A stretch of 64,000 bases of DNA from Gammaproteobacteria bacterium (GTDB lineage Bacteria > Pseudomonadota > Gammaproteobacteria > Ga0077536): positions 90,758-154,757 of the forward strand of contig JACPPA010000034.1 of the NCBI GenBank assembly GCA_016191285.1. Reading direction: 5' to 3'. This document shows, piece after piece, positions 18,473-26,545 of the stretch (the stretch's first letter is position 1; each line of letters starts with the position of its first letter). Below the pieces are notes generated by a model. It was not told the DNA's origin, ran no database searches, and saw only the letters and a program-made list of their open reading frames with translations. Position numbers and translations under genes: made by a program.

Positions 18473-19306
18473 ACCCCACATGCGGTTGAGCATGTGTGCG
18501 CTCGATTGCGAGCGAAACCGCTCGTCCCCTCTCTCCGCGCGGGGGGAGAGGGCTAGGGGAAGGACGGATCGCGCGAGGAAATTGTCGAACTACTCCGCTG
18601 AGCAGCGTCGCCGGAATCGTGGGGGAAGTTGCCAGGAATTATTACCCCTCACGCCATCCCTACCGCAAGGCTGACGCTTATTCACATTCATCCCTCGAAG
18701 TACCCTGTACACACCCCCACCGTCATTCCGGCGAATGCCGGAATCCAAAGGGCCTTCGAGCACCCCCATCGCCGTTCCGGCGAACGAGGCCGTGTAACAA
18801 CTCGAACCGCCGTCACCCCGGAATTCGCAAAGCGAAACTCCGGGGTCCAGTCAGAATTGGCGTTCGCGCAGCGTGGAGCCGCTTTTTTTACTGGATTCCG
18901 GCGTGCGCCGGAATGACGGGTGCTGGGTTCCTGTTCCCTGCTCGAATTCACTTGGAGTTGTTACACGGCCCGGAACGCCGGAATCCAGAGGACCCAAAGC
19001 ACCCCCACCATCGTCATTCGGGCGCACGCCGGAATCCAGAGGGCCTTGGAGCACCCCCGAATACCGGTCTTCCCACCGCGGGTTCGTGCGCTCAATCAGG
19101 TCCAGCTTCCACTGACGGTGCTAATTCTTGAGAGATTTTTTTCACGCGCGATGGCACCGCGAAACTGTACTGGATTCCGGCATTCGCCGGCATGACGGCA
19201 GTTGGCATGCGGCCGCTGTTGCAAAAATGTGCACAAGCAACAGTCCGCAACGGGAGAGGGCGAAAGATTGAGATCGTCGCGCTACGCACCCAATGACCGC
19301 TGCGCA
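18473..19306. repeat. Repeat-rich intergenic block (REP-like palindromes, nested inverted repeats)
   Basis: No gene is supported in 834 nt. The block holds, in order: a CCCTCTCTCCGCGCGGGGGGAGAGGG-type hairpin (18530-18555); a 57-nt cassette (18658-18714) repeated at 48973; and GTCATTCCGGCG/CGCCGGAATCCA palindromes at about 18722-18747, 18890-18918, 19015-19038 and 19170-19198. It also holds a nested inverted repeat with arms 18788-18803 and 18955-18970 (GGCCGTGTAACAACTC and its complement). These short palindromes are REP-like repeats. All long ORFs here read through the repeats and are not credible. Confidence 0.8.
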
Positions 19307-20995
19307 CTACACTTTGGTAGCCAGCTCCCTCTCGAGCTGCCGCAACAGACCATCGGGCTCTTGCGCGCCTAAGGCTGCGATGACATCCGCACGAGCCTGA
19401 GTATCGGCGACGGTGTAAATCCTGAGTTCATCGGCATTACCCGAAGGCCGCACGTGTGCGATATCGCCGTTGGAAAAAGTGATGCGGACGCCGTCGGTAT
19501 AGTCCACGCAACGAACCGCGCCAAACCCGTGCGCAAGCGAGAAGGTACGTTCGATGGCGGCGCGCAACGTCGGCGATGGCGCACGATTGTCTGTGCTTTG
19601 CGCATCGGTCAGCGCCGCGAGAATTTTTAAACTGGTCGACCGTGGAAAATTCCGCAGCAGCGCAGCACGGCTAAATCGACGCGGCAGTTTTCTAAATAGC
19701 TCGCTCATCGATATTTTGCGCTCCGCCATTTCGCACAGCACGCAGAGAATCGGTAGAAACGCGTCGCGGGTCGGCAATGCACTAAGTACTCGACCGCGAC
19801 GATCGATCGCCGAGGCCGTCAGAAATCCGCCGTTAGCTTCCCAGCCGCATACGCGGCGCGCTCCGCGCGCGAGTGCAGCCTTCATTCCGTCTACTACATA
19901 GGGCGAGCCGATTTTGGTTTTCGGCGCCACCCGGGAGGCGAGTGGACCGTGGTCAATGGCATCGTTACAGCTGATGGGAACGACTATTGCGTCGGCGTTT
20001 AAGAACTCCGCGACAACCATGCCTACAAGATCCCCGCCGAAAAAACGTGCAGTGCACTTGGCGTCATCGGCGGCCTCTAGCGCGATGAGTAAGGGGCGGT
20101 CACTGTCGCCATCGGTCGAGACCAAAGCATCGAAGCGGCCGTGCTCGCGCGTCGTGTCGTCAACGAGTTCTTGAATCGATGCCAGAGTGGGCGCATCGAT
20201 CGCTTCGGTATCGATCGGCACGAAGGTCGCGCTGCGGCCGACGGGGATTGCCACGGCGCCGACGGCTTGCAGCGTCTCGACCAGCAAGTCGCGGCCGACG
20301 GCCGAATGTTGATAGACCAAGACGCGCAGGCCTCGCAGCGCAGATCCGCCCAGAAAATCATGGTGCCGTGCGAGGTATGCGTCGCGTCCGGCATGCTCGA
20401 CTGGGAGTAAATCGCGATGGCCATGTTTGAAGTTGCCGTTCGCCGCGAACAGGGAGTTAACGAAATCCTCGCGGTACAACCGCTCGCGCCATTCGGCTAC
20501 GCGTTGATTTATTGGCCCCTCATCGGCTTTTAGCAATTCGCCTTTAGCGCTATTGGTCTTATACCCGTTGCGATGAAACGGAATGTGACTACCGGTGATC
20601 ATCATGCTGCCAGAGTCGCGTGCCAGCGCGTACGCCATCAAGGCAGGCGTTGGGAGCTGACCGAGGTTGACGGGTTGTAATCCAGCGTCGCGGATCGCCA
20701 TTTCGATGGCCTGCGCGAGTTCGCCGCGCCCCCCCTGCGCGGCAACGAACGACGTCGAACTCGGGCGCAGATCAGTCGCGTAGAAAAAAAACTGTCCCGG
20801 CTTGATCGCGCCGGCAGCGGGTGGCAAGTCGATGAGATAGTCGAGTTCGGCGCGCGCGTTTAGGTAGATTTCGAGCTGCGTTAAATCCACTACATCGCCG
20901 CGACGGCCACTGGTGCCGAATTGTAATTCTCGTGGGCGATGGTCGAGATGCGCACGCAGCGCGGTCGAAGGGTAGGATTGGTCGTGCGTATCCAT
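19307..20995 (-). CDS. Phosphomannomutase/phosphoglucomutase family protein (alpha-D-phosphohexomutase)
   Basis: 562 residues, longer than the usual 450-480 of AlgC/ManB. All four family loops are seen: the phosphoserine loop TGSHIPFHRNGYK, the Mg loop DGDSDRPLL, the sugar-specificity loop GWEANGGF, and the phosphate-binding loop RPSGNADELRIY. The HIP instead of HNP and the GWEANGGF loop place it in a divergent subgroup of hexose-phosphate mutases. It would interconvert 6- and 1-phospho sugars for nucleotide-sugar synthesis. The ATG at 20995 has no clear ribosome site, consistent with read-through in the operon of VOC, hydrolase and LLM genes upstream; the spacing to the VOC stop is 26 nt. 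Confidence 0.87.
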   Translation of the reverse strand: MDTHDQSYPSTALRAHLDHRPRELQFGTSGRRGDVVDLTQLEIYLNARAELDYLIDLPPAAGAIKPGQFFFYATDLRPSSTSFVAAQGGRGELAQAIEMAIRDAGLQPVNLGQLPTPALMAYALARDSGSMMITGSHIPFHRNGYKTNSAKGELLKADEGPINQRVAEWRERLYREDFVNSLFAANGNFKHGHRDLLPVEHAGRDAYLARHHDFLGGSALRGLRVLVYQHSAVGRDLLVETLQAVGAVAIPVGRSATFVPIDTEAIDAPTLASIQELVDDTTREHGRFDALVSTDGDSDRPLLIALEAADDAKCTARFFGGDLVGMVVAEFLNADAIVVPISCNDAIDHGPLASRVAPKTKIGSPYVVDGMKAALARGARRVCGWEANGGFLTASAIDRRGRVLSALPTRDAFLPILCVLCEMAERKISMSELFRKLPRRFSRAALLRNFPRSTSLKILAALTDAQSTDNRAPSPTLRAAIERTFSLAHGFGAVRCVDYTDGVRITFSNGDIAHVRPSGNADELRIYTVADTQARADVIAALGAQEPDGLLRQLERELATKV

Positions 20996-21021
20996 GGAGG
21001 CTAGGTGAAGGACAGTTAACG

Positions 21022-21486
21022 CTAGGTAGTCGGTCGCGTGAGTCCGGCCATCGCCTCGTGCGCGCTGCTGCGCACTGGGTACTCAGCGTAATCCGCCTTG
21101 AGTTCGAGGGTATGGCCATCGGGATCGAGGACATAGACGGAGGTTCCGAAACCGGTTGCGCCATACAGCTCGATCGGACCCAAGGTGATCGGTACGTCCC
21201 AGGCCCTGAGATGCGCGACGATTGCATTGAAATCGCCGTGCACCAGCAAGCACAGATGATCCACGCCACGTTCCTCCTGGGACGCGAGGCGCTTACCCGC
21301 TGGCAACACGCGAAGATCGATCAGATTGCGGCCGCAGCGCAGCTGATAAATCTGCAGGTCCTCGATAATGCGCTCGAGAGTTAGCCCCAGAATCTCGGTA
21401 TAGAAACGCAAGGATTGCGTGATATCGGTGACCTTCAATACCAGGTGATCGAGGCCGTGAAATTGGATCGGGCAAGGTGTTTTCAT
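21022..21486 (-). CDS. VOC family (glyoxalase-like) protein
   Basis: 154 residues in the vicinal-oxygen-chelate fold, two beta-alpha-beta-beta-beta repeats. Candidate metal ligands are in HGLDHLVLKV (His), VDHLCLLV (His) and the C-terminal DPDGHTLEL (Glu). Ring-cleaving dioxygenases, glyoxalases and fosfomycin-type enzymes share this fold, so the reaction is not predictable. I chose the ATG at 21486 (MKTPCPIQFHGLDH), which overlaps the stop of the upstream hydrolase by 4 nt; the longer frame would run deep into that gene. Third gene of a four-gene minus-strand operon. Confidence 0.85.
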   Translation of the reverse strand: MKTPCPIQFHGLDHLVLKVTDITQSLRFYTEILGLTLERIIEDLQIYQLRCGRNLIDLRVLPAGKRLASQEERGVDHLCLLVHGDFNAIVAHLRAWDVPITLGPIELYGATGFGTSVYVLDPDGHTLELKADYAEYPVRSSAHEAMAGLTRPTT

Positions 21487-22175
21487 CCCGTAAGCCACAG
21501 GCGCATCAGCGCAGTCACGGCATGTGGGCGCTCCAAGGTCGAAATATGACCACACTCCTCGATGACGGCGAGACGCGCGTGTGGAATCGCCTGGGCCATT
21601 TCTTCATGCATCTCAAGGGTAGTGATCGCGTCTTCGCGGCCGACGAGTACTAGCGTCGGCACGGCGTAGGCAGCAAGTTGTACGCGTCGATCGGGGCGGC
21701 CAATGATCGCGTGCACGTGTCGGAGAAATGTCGCCGGACCGATTCGCGTCGCCATCGATAGCAGCTGCCCAGTCAACATTGCGTCGTCTTGTCGCGTTGG
21801 ATGGAGTAATGCGGGGACTAGCAAGGGCGTGACTTCAGCAAAGCGTCCCTGTTCAGTCATTTCGATCAGTCGTTGTCGGCGACTCGTTTGCTCGGCGGTG
21901 TCGGCGCGTGCGGTGGTGCTGATCAAAGCCAAGCGTTCGACGCGTTCGGGCGCCAGCGCCATGATGGCATGCGCGATGATCCCGCCCATCGACAAGCCGG
22001 CGAGGGCGAATTTGGGCGGCGCTTGGGCCAGTACCGATTCCGCGAGGCCACTGATGCTGTTGGCCGTGCCGGCGTCCGGCACCAGACAGTGCGCGACGTC
22101 GCCCAGGTATCGGGTTTGATGTGACCATAATCTCTCATCACACAGCAGACCCGGGACGAGCACCAATGTTTGCAC
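21483..22175 (-). CDS. Alpha/beta hydrolase
   Basis: 230 residues. The nucleophile elbow is GLSMGG (Ser at about residue 81). The oxyanion-side motif is LVPGLLCDERLW. The acid Asp lies in VGREDAIT and the His in EECGHIST. This is the compact esterase/lactonase type. The GTG start at 22175 gives the expected MQTLVLVPG opening. It lies 12 nt after the LLM flavoenzyme stop and overlaps the VOC start by 4 nt, so all are co-translated. A role opening an ester or lactone made by the flavoenzyme is a reasonable inference. Confidence 0.88.
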   Translation of the reverse strand: MQTLVLVPGLLCDERLWSHQTRYLGDVAHCLVPDAGTANSISGLAESVLAQAPPKFALAGLSMGGIIAHAIMALAPERVERLALISTTARADTAEQTSRRQRLIEMTEQGRFAEVTPLLVPALLHPTRQDDAMLTGQLLSMATRIGPATFLRHVHAIIGRPDRRVQLAAYAVPTLVLVGREDAITTLEMHEEMAQAIPHARLAVIEECGHISTLERPHAVTALMRLWLTG

Positions 22176-22187
22176 CTTAACGGCGTC

Positions 22188-23423
22188 CTAATCGATCGTG
22201 GAGGAACGTGGACGACCCACGGCGCCCGCGATCATATCGCGCACCTCGGCCGAAGGTGGTTGCGACAGCTTGAGGCGGGAGCGCGTGTTGAATGGGTCGG
22301 TATCAATGTGATCGAGCACAATCTCGCGCCTGAGAACGGCATCTTTCCATTGTTGATGCGCGGGTTCGTCGGCGACGAATTTCGGCATCACCTCACGCGC
22401 AAAAAGTTCGAGGCTCGCGCAAATGTCTTCGTGCTTATTTTTGCCGGCCTGATTCAGCAGGATCACTTGATCAACGTGGGACGCTGCGAGTTCGCGTAGG
22501 CGCGCGCGGATGGTGGCCGGCGAGCCGATCAATTCCGAGCCTGATCGCGCTTGTCCTTCCGGGGTGGTTTTCCAGGCTTCGTACTTCTCCCAAATACTGA
22601 CGCTGCCCGGCTTGAACGGTCCCTCTTTGTTATACAGCTGGAGCGCGAATTGGAAGAAGGTCCAACCATCGGCCTTGCGCCAGGCCTCTTCATCGGTCTC
22701 GCAACACATGAAGCCCGCGACCACCGCGATATTCGGGTTGGTCGCGTAATCGGTAAGTTTTTCTTGATCGTCGAGAAAGCTGTGGTAGTAGGCGTTGACC
22801 CACGCGCGCGCCGCGGCAAGATCAACAAATTTGAAGCACAGCGCACCCATGCCGCGATGCGCCGCGTACTTGATGGTATCGAGCTGCGAGCAGGCGACCC
22901 ACAACGGTGGATGCGGTTTTTGTTTGGGTTTGGGGATGATGGCGCGCAACGGAAAATCGTAGAACGGCCCATGGTATTCCCAGCCGTGATTCCAGAACAT
23001 CGGCAAGGTACAGCGCACCGCGTCTTCCCATACCAGGCGTTTGTCGCGAAAACGCAGATTGAACGGATGCAGTTCGGTGACCGACGCGCCTTCGCCCAAT
23101 CCAAGCTCCACACGCCCGTTCGACAGCAGATCAAGCGTCGCGATCTTCTCCGCGACGCGCGCTGGATGATTGGTCGTGAGTTGCACAATCCCATGCCCGA
23201 GCCGAATGTTTTTCGTGCGTTGGCTGGCGGCGCCCAAAAAAACCTCGGGCGAGGGCGAATGCGAGTATTCCTCAAGAAAGTGATGCTCGACTTCCCACGC
23301 ATAGTGATAACCCAGACGATCCGCGAGCTCGATCTGGGTCAGCGAGTCCTGAAAGAGTTGATATTCGCTATCGGCGGCCCACGGCCGCGGGAGTTGGTGC
23401 TCGTAGAAGATACCAAATTTCAT
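22188..23423 (-). CDS. LLM-class flavin-dependent oxidoreductase
   Basis: A 411-residue bacterial luciferase-like TIM barrel. Family segments: the opening MKFGIFYEHQLPRPW, then EVEHHFLEEYSHSPSPEVFL, GHGIVQLTTNHPARVAEK, LDLLSNGRVELGLGEG and PHPPLWVACSQ. It should use reduced FMN from a separate reductase to oxygenate a substrate. It is first in the minus-strand operon with hydrolase, VOC and phosphohexomutase. The end carries an extra Arg/Ser-rich tail (about 375-411) beyond the barrel. Substrate is unknown. Confidence 0.9.
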   Translation of the reverse strand: MKFGIFYEHQLPRPWAADSEYQLFQDSLTQIELADRLGYHYAWEVEHHFLEEYSHSPSPEVFLGAASQRTKNIRLGHGIVQLTTNHPARVAEKIATLDLLSNGRVELGLGEGASVTELHPFNLRFRDKRLVWEDAVRCTLPMFWNHGWEYHGPFYDFPLRAIIPKPKQKPHPPLWVACSQLDTIKYAAHRGMGALCFKFVDLAAARAWVNAYYHSFLDDQEKLTDYATNPNIAVVAGFMCCETDEEAWRKADGWTFFQFALQLYNKEGPFKPGSVSIWEKYEAWKTTPEGQARSGSELIGSPATIRARLRELAASHVDQVILLNQAGKNKHEDICASLELFAREVMPKFVADEPAHQQWKDAVLRREIVLDHIDTDPFNTRSRLKLSQPPSAEVRDMIAGAVGRPRSSTID

Positions 23424-23487
23424 GCCTGCGCCCCGGGCTAAGAGAGTGTTGAGATCATGCCTTAATAAGCCGAGCTGCGCGACACTC

Positions 23488-23565
23488 CGTCGTTGCGAGG
23501 AGTGTAGCCACGAAGCAATCCATGGACCTCGAATCCTGAATTGCTTCGCTCCGCTCGCAATGACC
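23488..23565. repeat. Dispersed repeat, CGTTGCGAG...GCAATGAC family (copy 1)
   Basis: An imperfect inverted repeat with CGTCGTTGCGAGG...AAGCAATCCATGG on one side and TTGCTTCG...CTCGCAATGACC on the other. Related copies lie at 31425-31504, 46866-46947 and 51481-51551. The rest of the 246-nt gap before the NYN gene shows nothing else. Confidence 0.8.
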
Positions 23566-23669
23566 AGAGTAAAATGCGAGACCCTTAGGGTTCTGAACGC
23601 ACTTTGTGCTTAGATCACGCCGCCTAGGTCACGGGCGCCACACCTGCGCCGCTTAGCAATGAGGAACGT

Positions 23670-24497
23670 ATGACAGATCAAACTGACACCCGCATCATGG
23701 CGCTGTACTGCGATTTTGAAAATGTCGCGCTCGGCGCGCGCGATGCGAAGTACGCACGCTTCGATATTCGCAAGATCCTGGAGCGTCTGCTGCTCAAAGG
23801 CAATATCGTCGTTAAAAAAGCTTATTGCGACTGGGAGCGCTATAAGGAATTCAAAGCCGACATGCACGAAGCGGCGTTTGAATTAATCGAGATCCCGCAT
23901 GTACGGATGTCCGGCAAGAATTCGGCCGACATTCGCATGGTGGTCGATGCACTCGATCTCTGTTACACCAAATCGCATGTGGATACGTTTGTGATCATCA
24001 GCGGCGACTCGGATTTTTCGCCCTTGGTCAGTAAACTACGCGAAAATAATAAGACTGTGATTGGCGTTGGGACCAAACAATCGTCGTCCGATTTGCTGAT
24101 CGCGAACTGCGACGAATTCATTTATTACGACGATCTGGTGCGTGTCGAAAAGCAACGCAAGCCACGCCGGAAACCGCAACTGCCAGCAGTGACAGCGACA
24201 ACTAACCCCGCCACGGCAACCGGGGCGGATGTTGATCGTAGCCAAGAGGCGATTGACATCGTCATGGAAACCGTCGAAGCCTTGTTCACCGAACGCGGTG
24301 CGGAAGACAAGATCTGGGGCTCGATGGTAAAGCAGGCGCTGAAGCGGCAGCGGCCGGGCTTTAACGAAGCCTACTATGGATTCAAATCGTTTAGTCGCCT
24401 GTTGGACGAAGCCGAGAACCGTAAATTGCTGACCTTGGAGCACGATGAGAAGTCCGGTGGCGTGATTATCCGTAACTTCGTTAATGAGACGGAATGA
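23670..24497 (+). CDS. NYN-domain protein with C-terminal OST-HTH/LOTUS domain
   Basis: 275 residues. The N-terminal PIN-like NYN nuclease fold has catalytic Asp residues in ALYCDFENV (about residue 15) and IISGDSDFSPLV (about 112). A short basic linker (KQRKPRRKPQ) follows, then a C-terminal OST-HTH/LOTUS domain at about 200-270 (KIWGSMVKQALKRQRPGFNE...GFKSFSRLLDEAE). The family is thought to cleave or bind RNA, with the LOTUS domain as the RNA-binding part. It starts at ATG 23670 and stands alone. Confidence 0.9.
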   Translation: MTDQTDTRIMALYCDFENVALGARDAKYARFDIRKILERLLLKGNIVVKKAYCDWERYKEFKADMHEAAFELIEIPHVRMSGKNSADIRMVVDALDLCYTKSHVDTFVIISGDSDFSPLVSKLRENNKTVIGVGTKQSSSDLLIANCDEFIYYDDLVRVEKQRKPRRKPQLPAVTATTNPATATGADVDRSQEAIDIVMETVEALFTERGAEDKIWGSMVKQALKRQRPGFNEAYYGFKSFSRLLDEAENRKLLTLEHDEKSGGVIIRNFVNETE

Positions 24498-24513
24498 CAA
24501 ATTTAGACTAGTG

Positions 24514-24760
24514 TGGTGTCCCGCAAAAAAACGTGCATAGATTGTGGGGTATTGCGGCCGGTTGTGGGAGCCGCTTTGAGCTTCGAATCTTCGTGACTGC
24601 CCCTTCGCGGCTGAAGCCGCTCCCACGAAAACATAAGCGCCGATTTATGAAACTTCTTTGTGGGACAACACTAGAACTCATCTCAAGACTCATTCTGGAG
24701 CGCCCATACGTTGTTGCGCGACTTGTGGACACCCCACAATAAGTTCTGAGGTGAGTTCTA
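24514..24760. repeat. Nested inverted repeats around a GTGGGAGC-type palindrome
   Basis: The gap between the NYN and SMP-30 genes holds ATTGTGGGGT (24541-24550) with ACCCCACAAT (24731-24740), TGGTGTCCCGCAA (24514-24526) with TTGTGGGACAACA (24658-24670, imperfect), and TAGAACTCATCTCA (24672-24685) with TGAGGTGAGTTCTA (24747-24760, one mismatch). A GTGGGAGCCGCTT...AAGCCGCTCCCAC hairpin occupies 24564-24626. The innermost pair could be an operator for the SMP-30 gene; the whole could be a decayed mobile element. Confidence 0.5.
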
Positions 24761-24781
24761 ATTAAATGAGAGGAAATCTGT

Positions 24782-25720
24782 ATGGTTAAAATACGCGAAA
24801 TTACTTCCGGTCTGCAGTTCCCCGAAGGGCCGATTGCCCTCGACGACGGCAGTGTACTGGTGGTCGAAATCAAGCGCGGCACACTGACGCGGGTGAAACC
24901 CGACGGTAAGCTGCAAGTCATCGCCGAAACTGGCGGTGGGCCGAATGGTGCGGCGATCGGTCCTGACGGCATGGTGTATATCTGTAACGACGGCGGCTTC
25001 GAGTGGATGGAAATGGACGGGATGACCGTCCCCGGACATACGCCGCACAGCTACACGCGCGGCAGCATCCAGCGCGTGAACATGGCCACCGGCAAAGTGG
25101 AAATCCTCTATACCCAATGCGATGGCCATGCCTTGAAGGGGCCGAATGACATCGTGTTCGATCGCCACGGTGGTTTCTGGTTTACGGATTTTGGGAAGAC
25201 CTACGACCGATCCCGTGATCGCACCGGGATTTTCTATGCGAAAACCGACGGCTCGATGATCAAGGAAATCGTGTTCCCGATGGATGGGCCGAACGGCATC
25301 GGGCTCTCCGCGGGTGACAAAAAACTCTATGTCGCGGAAACTTTTACGGCCCGGGTGTGGCAATGGGAAGTGGCTGGTCCCGGCGAATTGGTTCGCGGCA
25401 AAGGCGTCGGTGGACCCTTACTGGAGGGTCCGGGCGGCGCGACGTTGTTGACTGGGTTACCCGGTTATCAATTGTTGGATTCGTTGGCGCTCGACAGTGA
25501 AGGCTACGTGGCGGTAGCGACGATCATCAACGGCGGGATCACGGCGATCTCGCCCGATGGAAAGCACATCGAACACGTGCCGCTGCCCGATCCGCTGACT
25601 ACCAATATCTGCTTCGGCGGCAAGGATCTGCGGACGGCCTATGCGACGCTGTCCGGCACTGGCAAGCTGGTCGCTTTCGATTGGCCGCGGCCTGGATTGA
25701 AATTGAATTTCACCGCCTAG
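24782..25720 (+). CDS. SMP-30/gluconolactonase/LRE family protein
   Basis: A 312-residue six-bladed beta-propeller. Metal-site residues sit in the typical places: Glu in QFPEGPI, Asn in GPNDIVFD, and Asp in DGPNGIGLS and in DSLALDSEG. The family hydrolyses aldono- or other lactones with Ca or Zn. AGAGGAAA lies upstream of the ATG at 24782. No signal peptide is seen, so it is cytoplasmic. It is flanked upstream by the nested inverted repeats and faces the transglutaminase-like gene convergently. Confidence 0.9.
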   Translation: MVKIREITSGLQFPEGPIALDDGSVLVVEIKRGTLTRVKPDGKLQVIAETGGGPNGAAIGPDGMVYICNDGGFEWMEMDGMTVPGHTPHSYTRGSIQRVNMATGKVEILYTQCDGHALKGPNDIVFDRHGGFWFTDFGKTYDRSRDRTGIFYAKTDGSMIKEIVFPMDGPNGIGLSAGDKKLYVAETFTARVWQWEVAGPGELVRGKGVGGPLLEGPGGATLLTGLPGYQLLDSLALDSEGYVAVATIINGGITAISPDGKHIEHVPLPDPLTTNICFGGKDLRTAYATLSGTGKLVAFDWPRPGLKLNFTA

Positions 25721-25787
25721 CAGATGCCGTTGTCGCGGTTGGCCTGCGGTGCGAACTCACCGCAGGCGTGGTGGCGGGCACCGGCGG

Positions 25788-26462
25788 TTATCGCTTGGCG
25801 CCCGCCGTTTCGCGTTCGACCTCTTGCGCGAAGTCGCCATCCGCAAGCTGCTGCAGGAAGTTCGGATAGCGCGCCGCGAAATCTTGGCGGATGGTGGCGA
25901 TGGGCACCTCCGCGAATTCGCCGCGATAGCGCAAATATTCCATGTGTTGCCGCCCGTCCTCATCGAAGGCGTGATAGATCGAATCTGTCGTGCCATCGAA
26001 TTCGAGCGGTTTCAGGCGAAATTTCTGGCATAACTCAACATTGAATGCCGGGGTGGCCTTAACCCACTGGCCGGCGAGGTGGATGTCGGTATACCCGTGC
26101 CAATAATATTCATCGGTCCCCATGATGCGGCGCATGCGCTCGGTGGAGAGATGATTTTTAACATCGGCGTAGCCGAGGCGAGCGGGGATCCCCGCCGCGC
26201 GACAACACGCCGCTAACAGCACCGCTTTGCTGACACACCAGCCGCGGCCGGTCGCGAGGACGCGGCTGGCCGACAGCCCCGCGACCGTGAGGTCGATGGC
26301 GTAACCGTCGTAGCGAATTTGATCGCGTACCGCGTAGTAGAGCGCGACGGCGCGATCGCCTTCCGCGTTAATTCCTTCGACGTGGCGCTGCGCGAAGGCG
26401 GCGACTGCCGGGTGGTCGGCATCAACGGTCGGGGTAGGTGCGAGGTACGCGGGATCGATCAT
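25788..26462 (-). CDS. Transglutaminase-like cysteine peptidase-fold protein
   Basis: 224 residues. The core is the transglutaminase triad: Cys in GRGWCVSKAVLL (about residue 91), His in DEYYWHGYTDIHL (about 137) and an Asp/Asn in WVKATPAFN. This is the small bacterial transglutaminase-superfamily form, used as protease, amidase or scaffold; the substrate is unknown. The ATG at 26462 overlaps the ancestral TGA of the acyl-CoA synthetase (26459-26461) by 4 nt, so the two were once translationally coupled. An amber codon has since cut the upstream gene short. Confidence 0.85.
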   Translation of the reverse strand: MIDPAYLAPTPTVDADHPAVAAFAQRHVEGINAEGDRAVALYYAVRDQIRYDGYAIDLTVAGLSASRVLATGRGWCVSKAVLLAACCRAAGIPARLGYADVKNHLSTERMRRIMGTDEYYWHGYTDIHLAGQWVKATPAFNVELCQKFRLKPLEFDGTTDSIYHAFDEDGRQHMEYLRYRGEFAEVPIATIRQDFAARYPNFLQQLADGDFAQEVERETAGAKR

Positions 26463-26545
26463 GTTTGGCCGCCATCCAGTCGTTCACGTGCTTGCACCCG
26501 CAATTCGACTTTGCGAATTTTGCCGCTCGAGGTCATCGGAAACGC

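Noticed and set aside
18496..19195. Several long ORFs (up to 211 aa) in the repeat block
   Set aside because: They read through REP palindromes in several frames; repeated RRNPE-type peptides are translated repeats.
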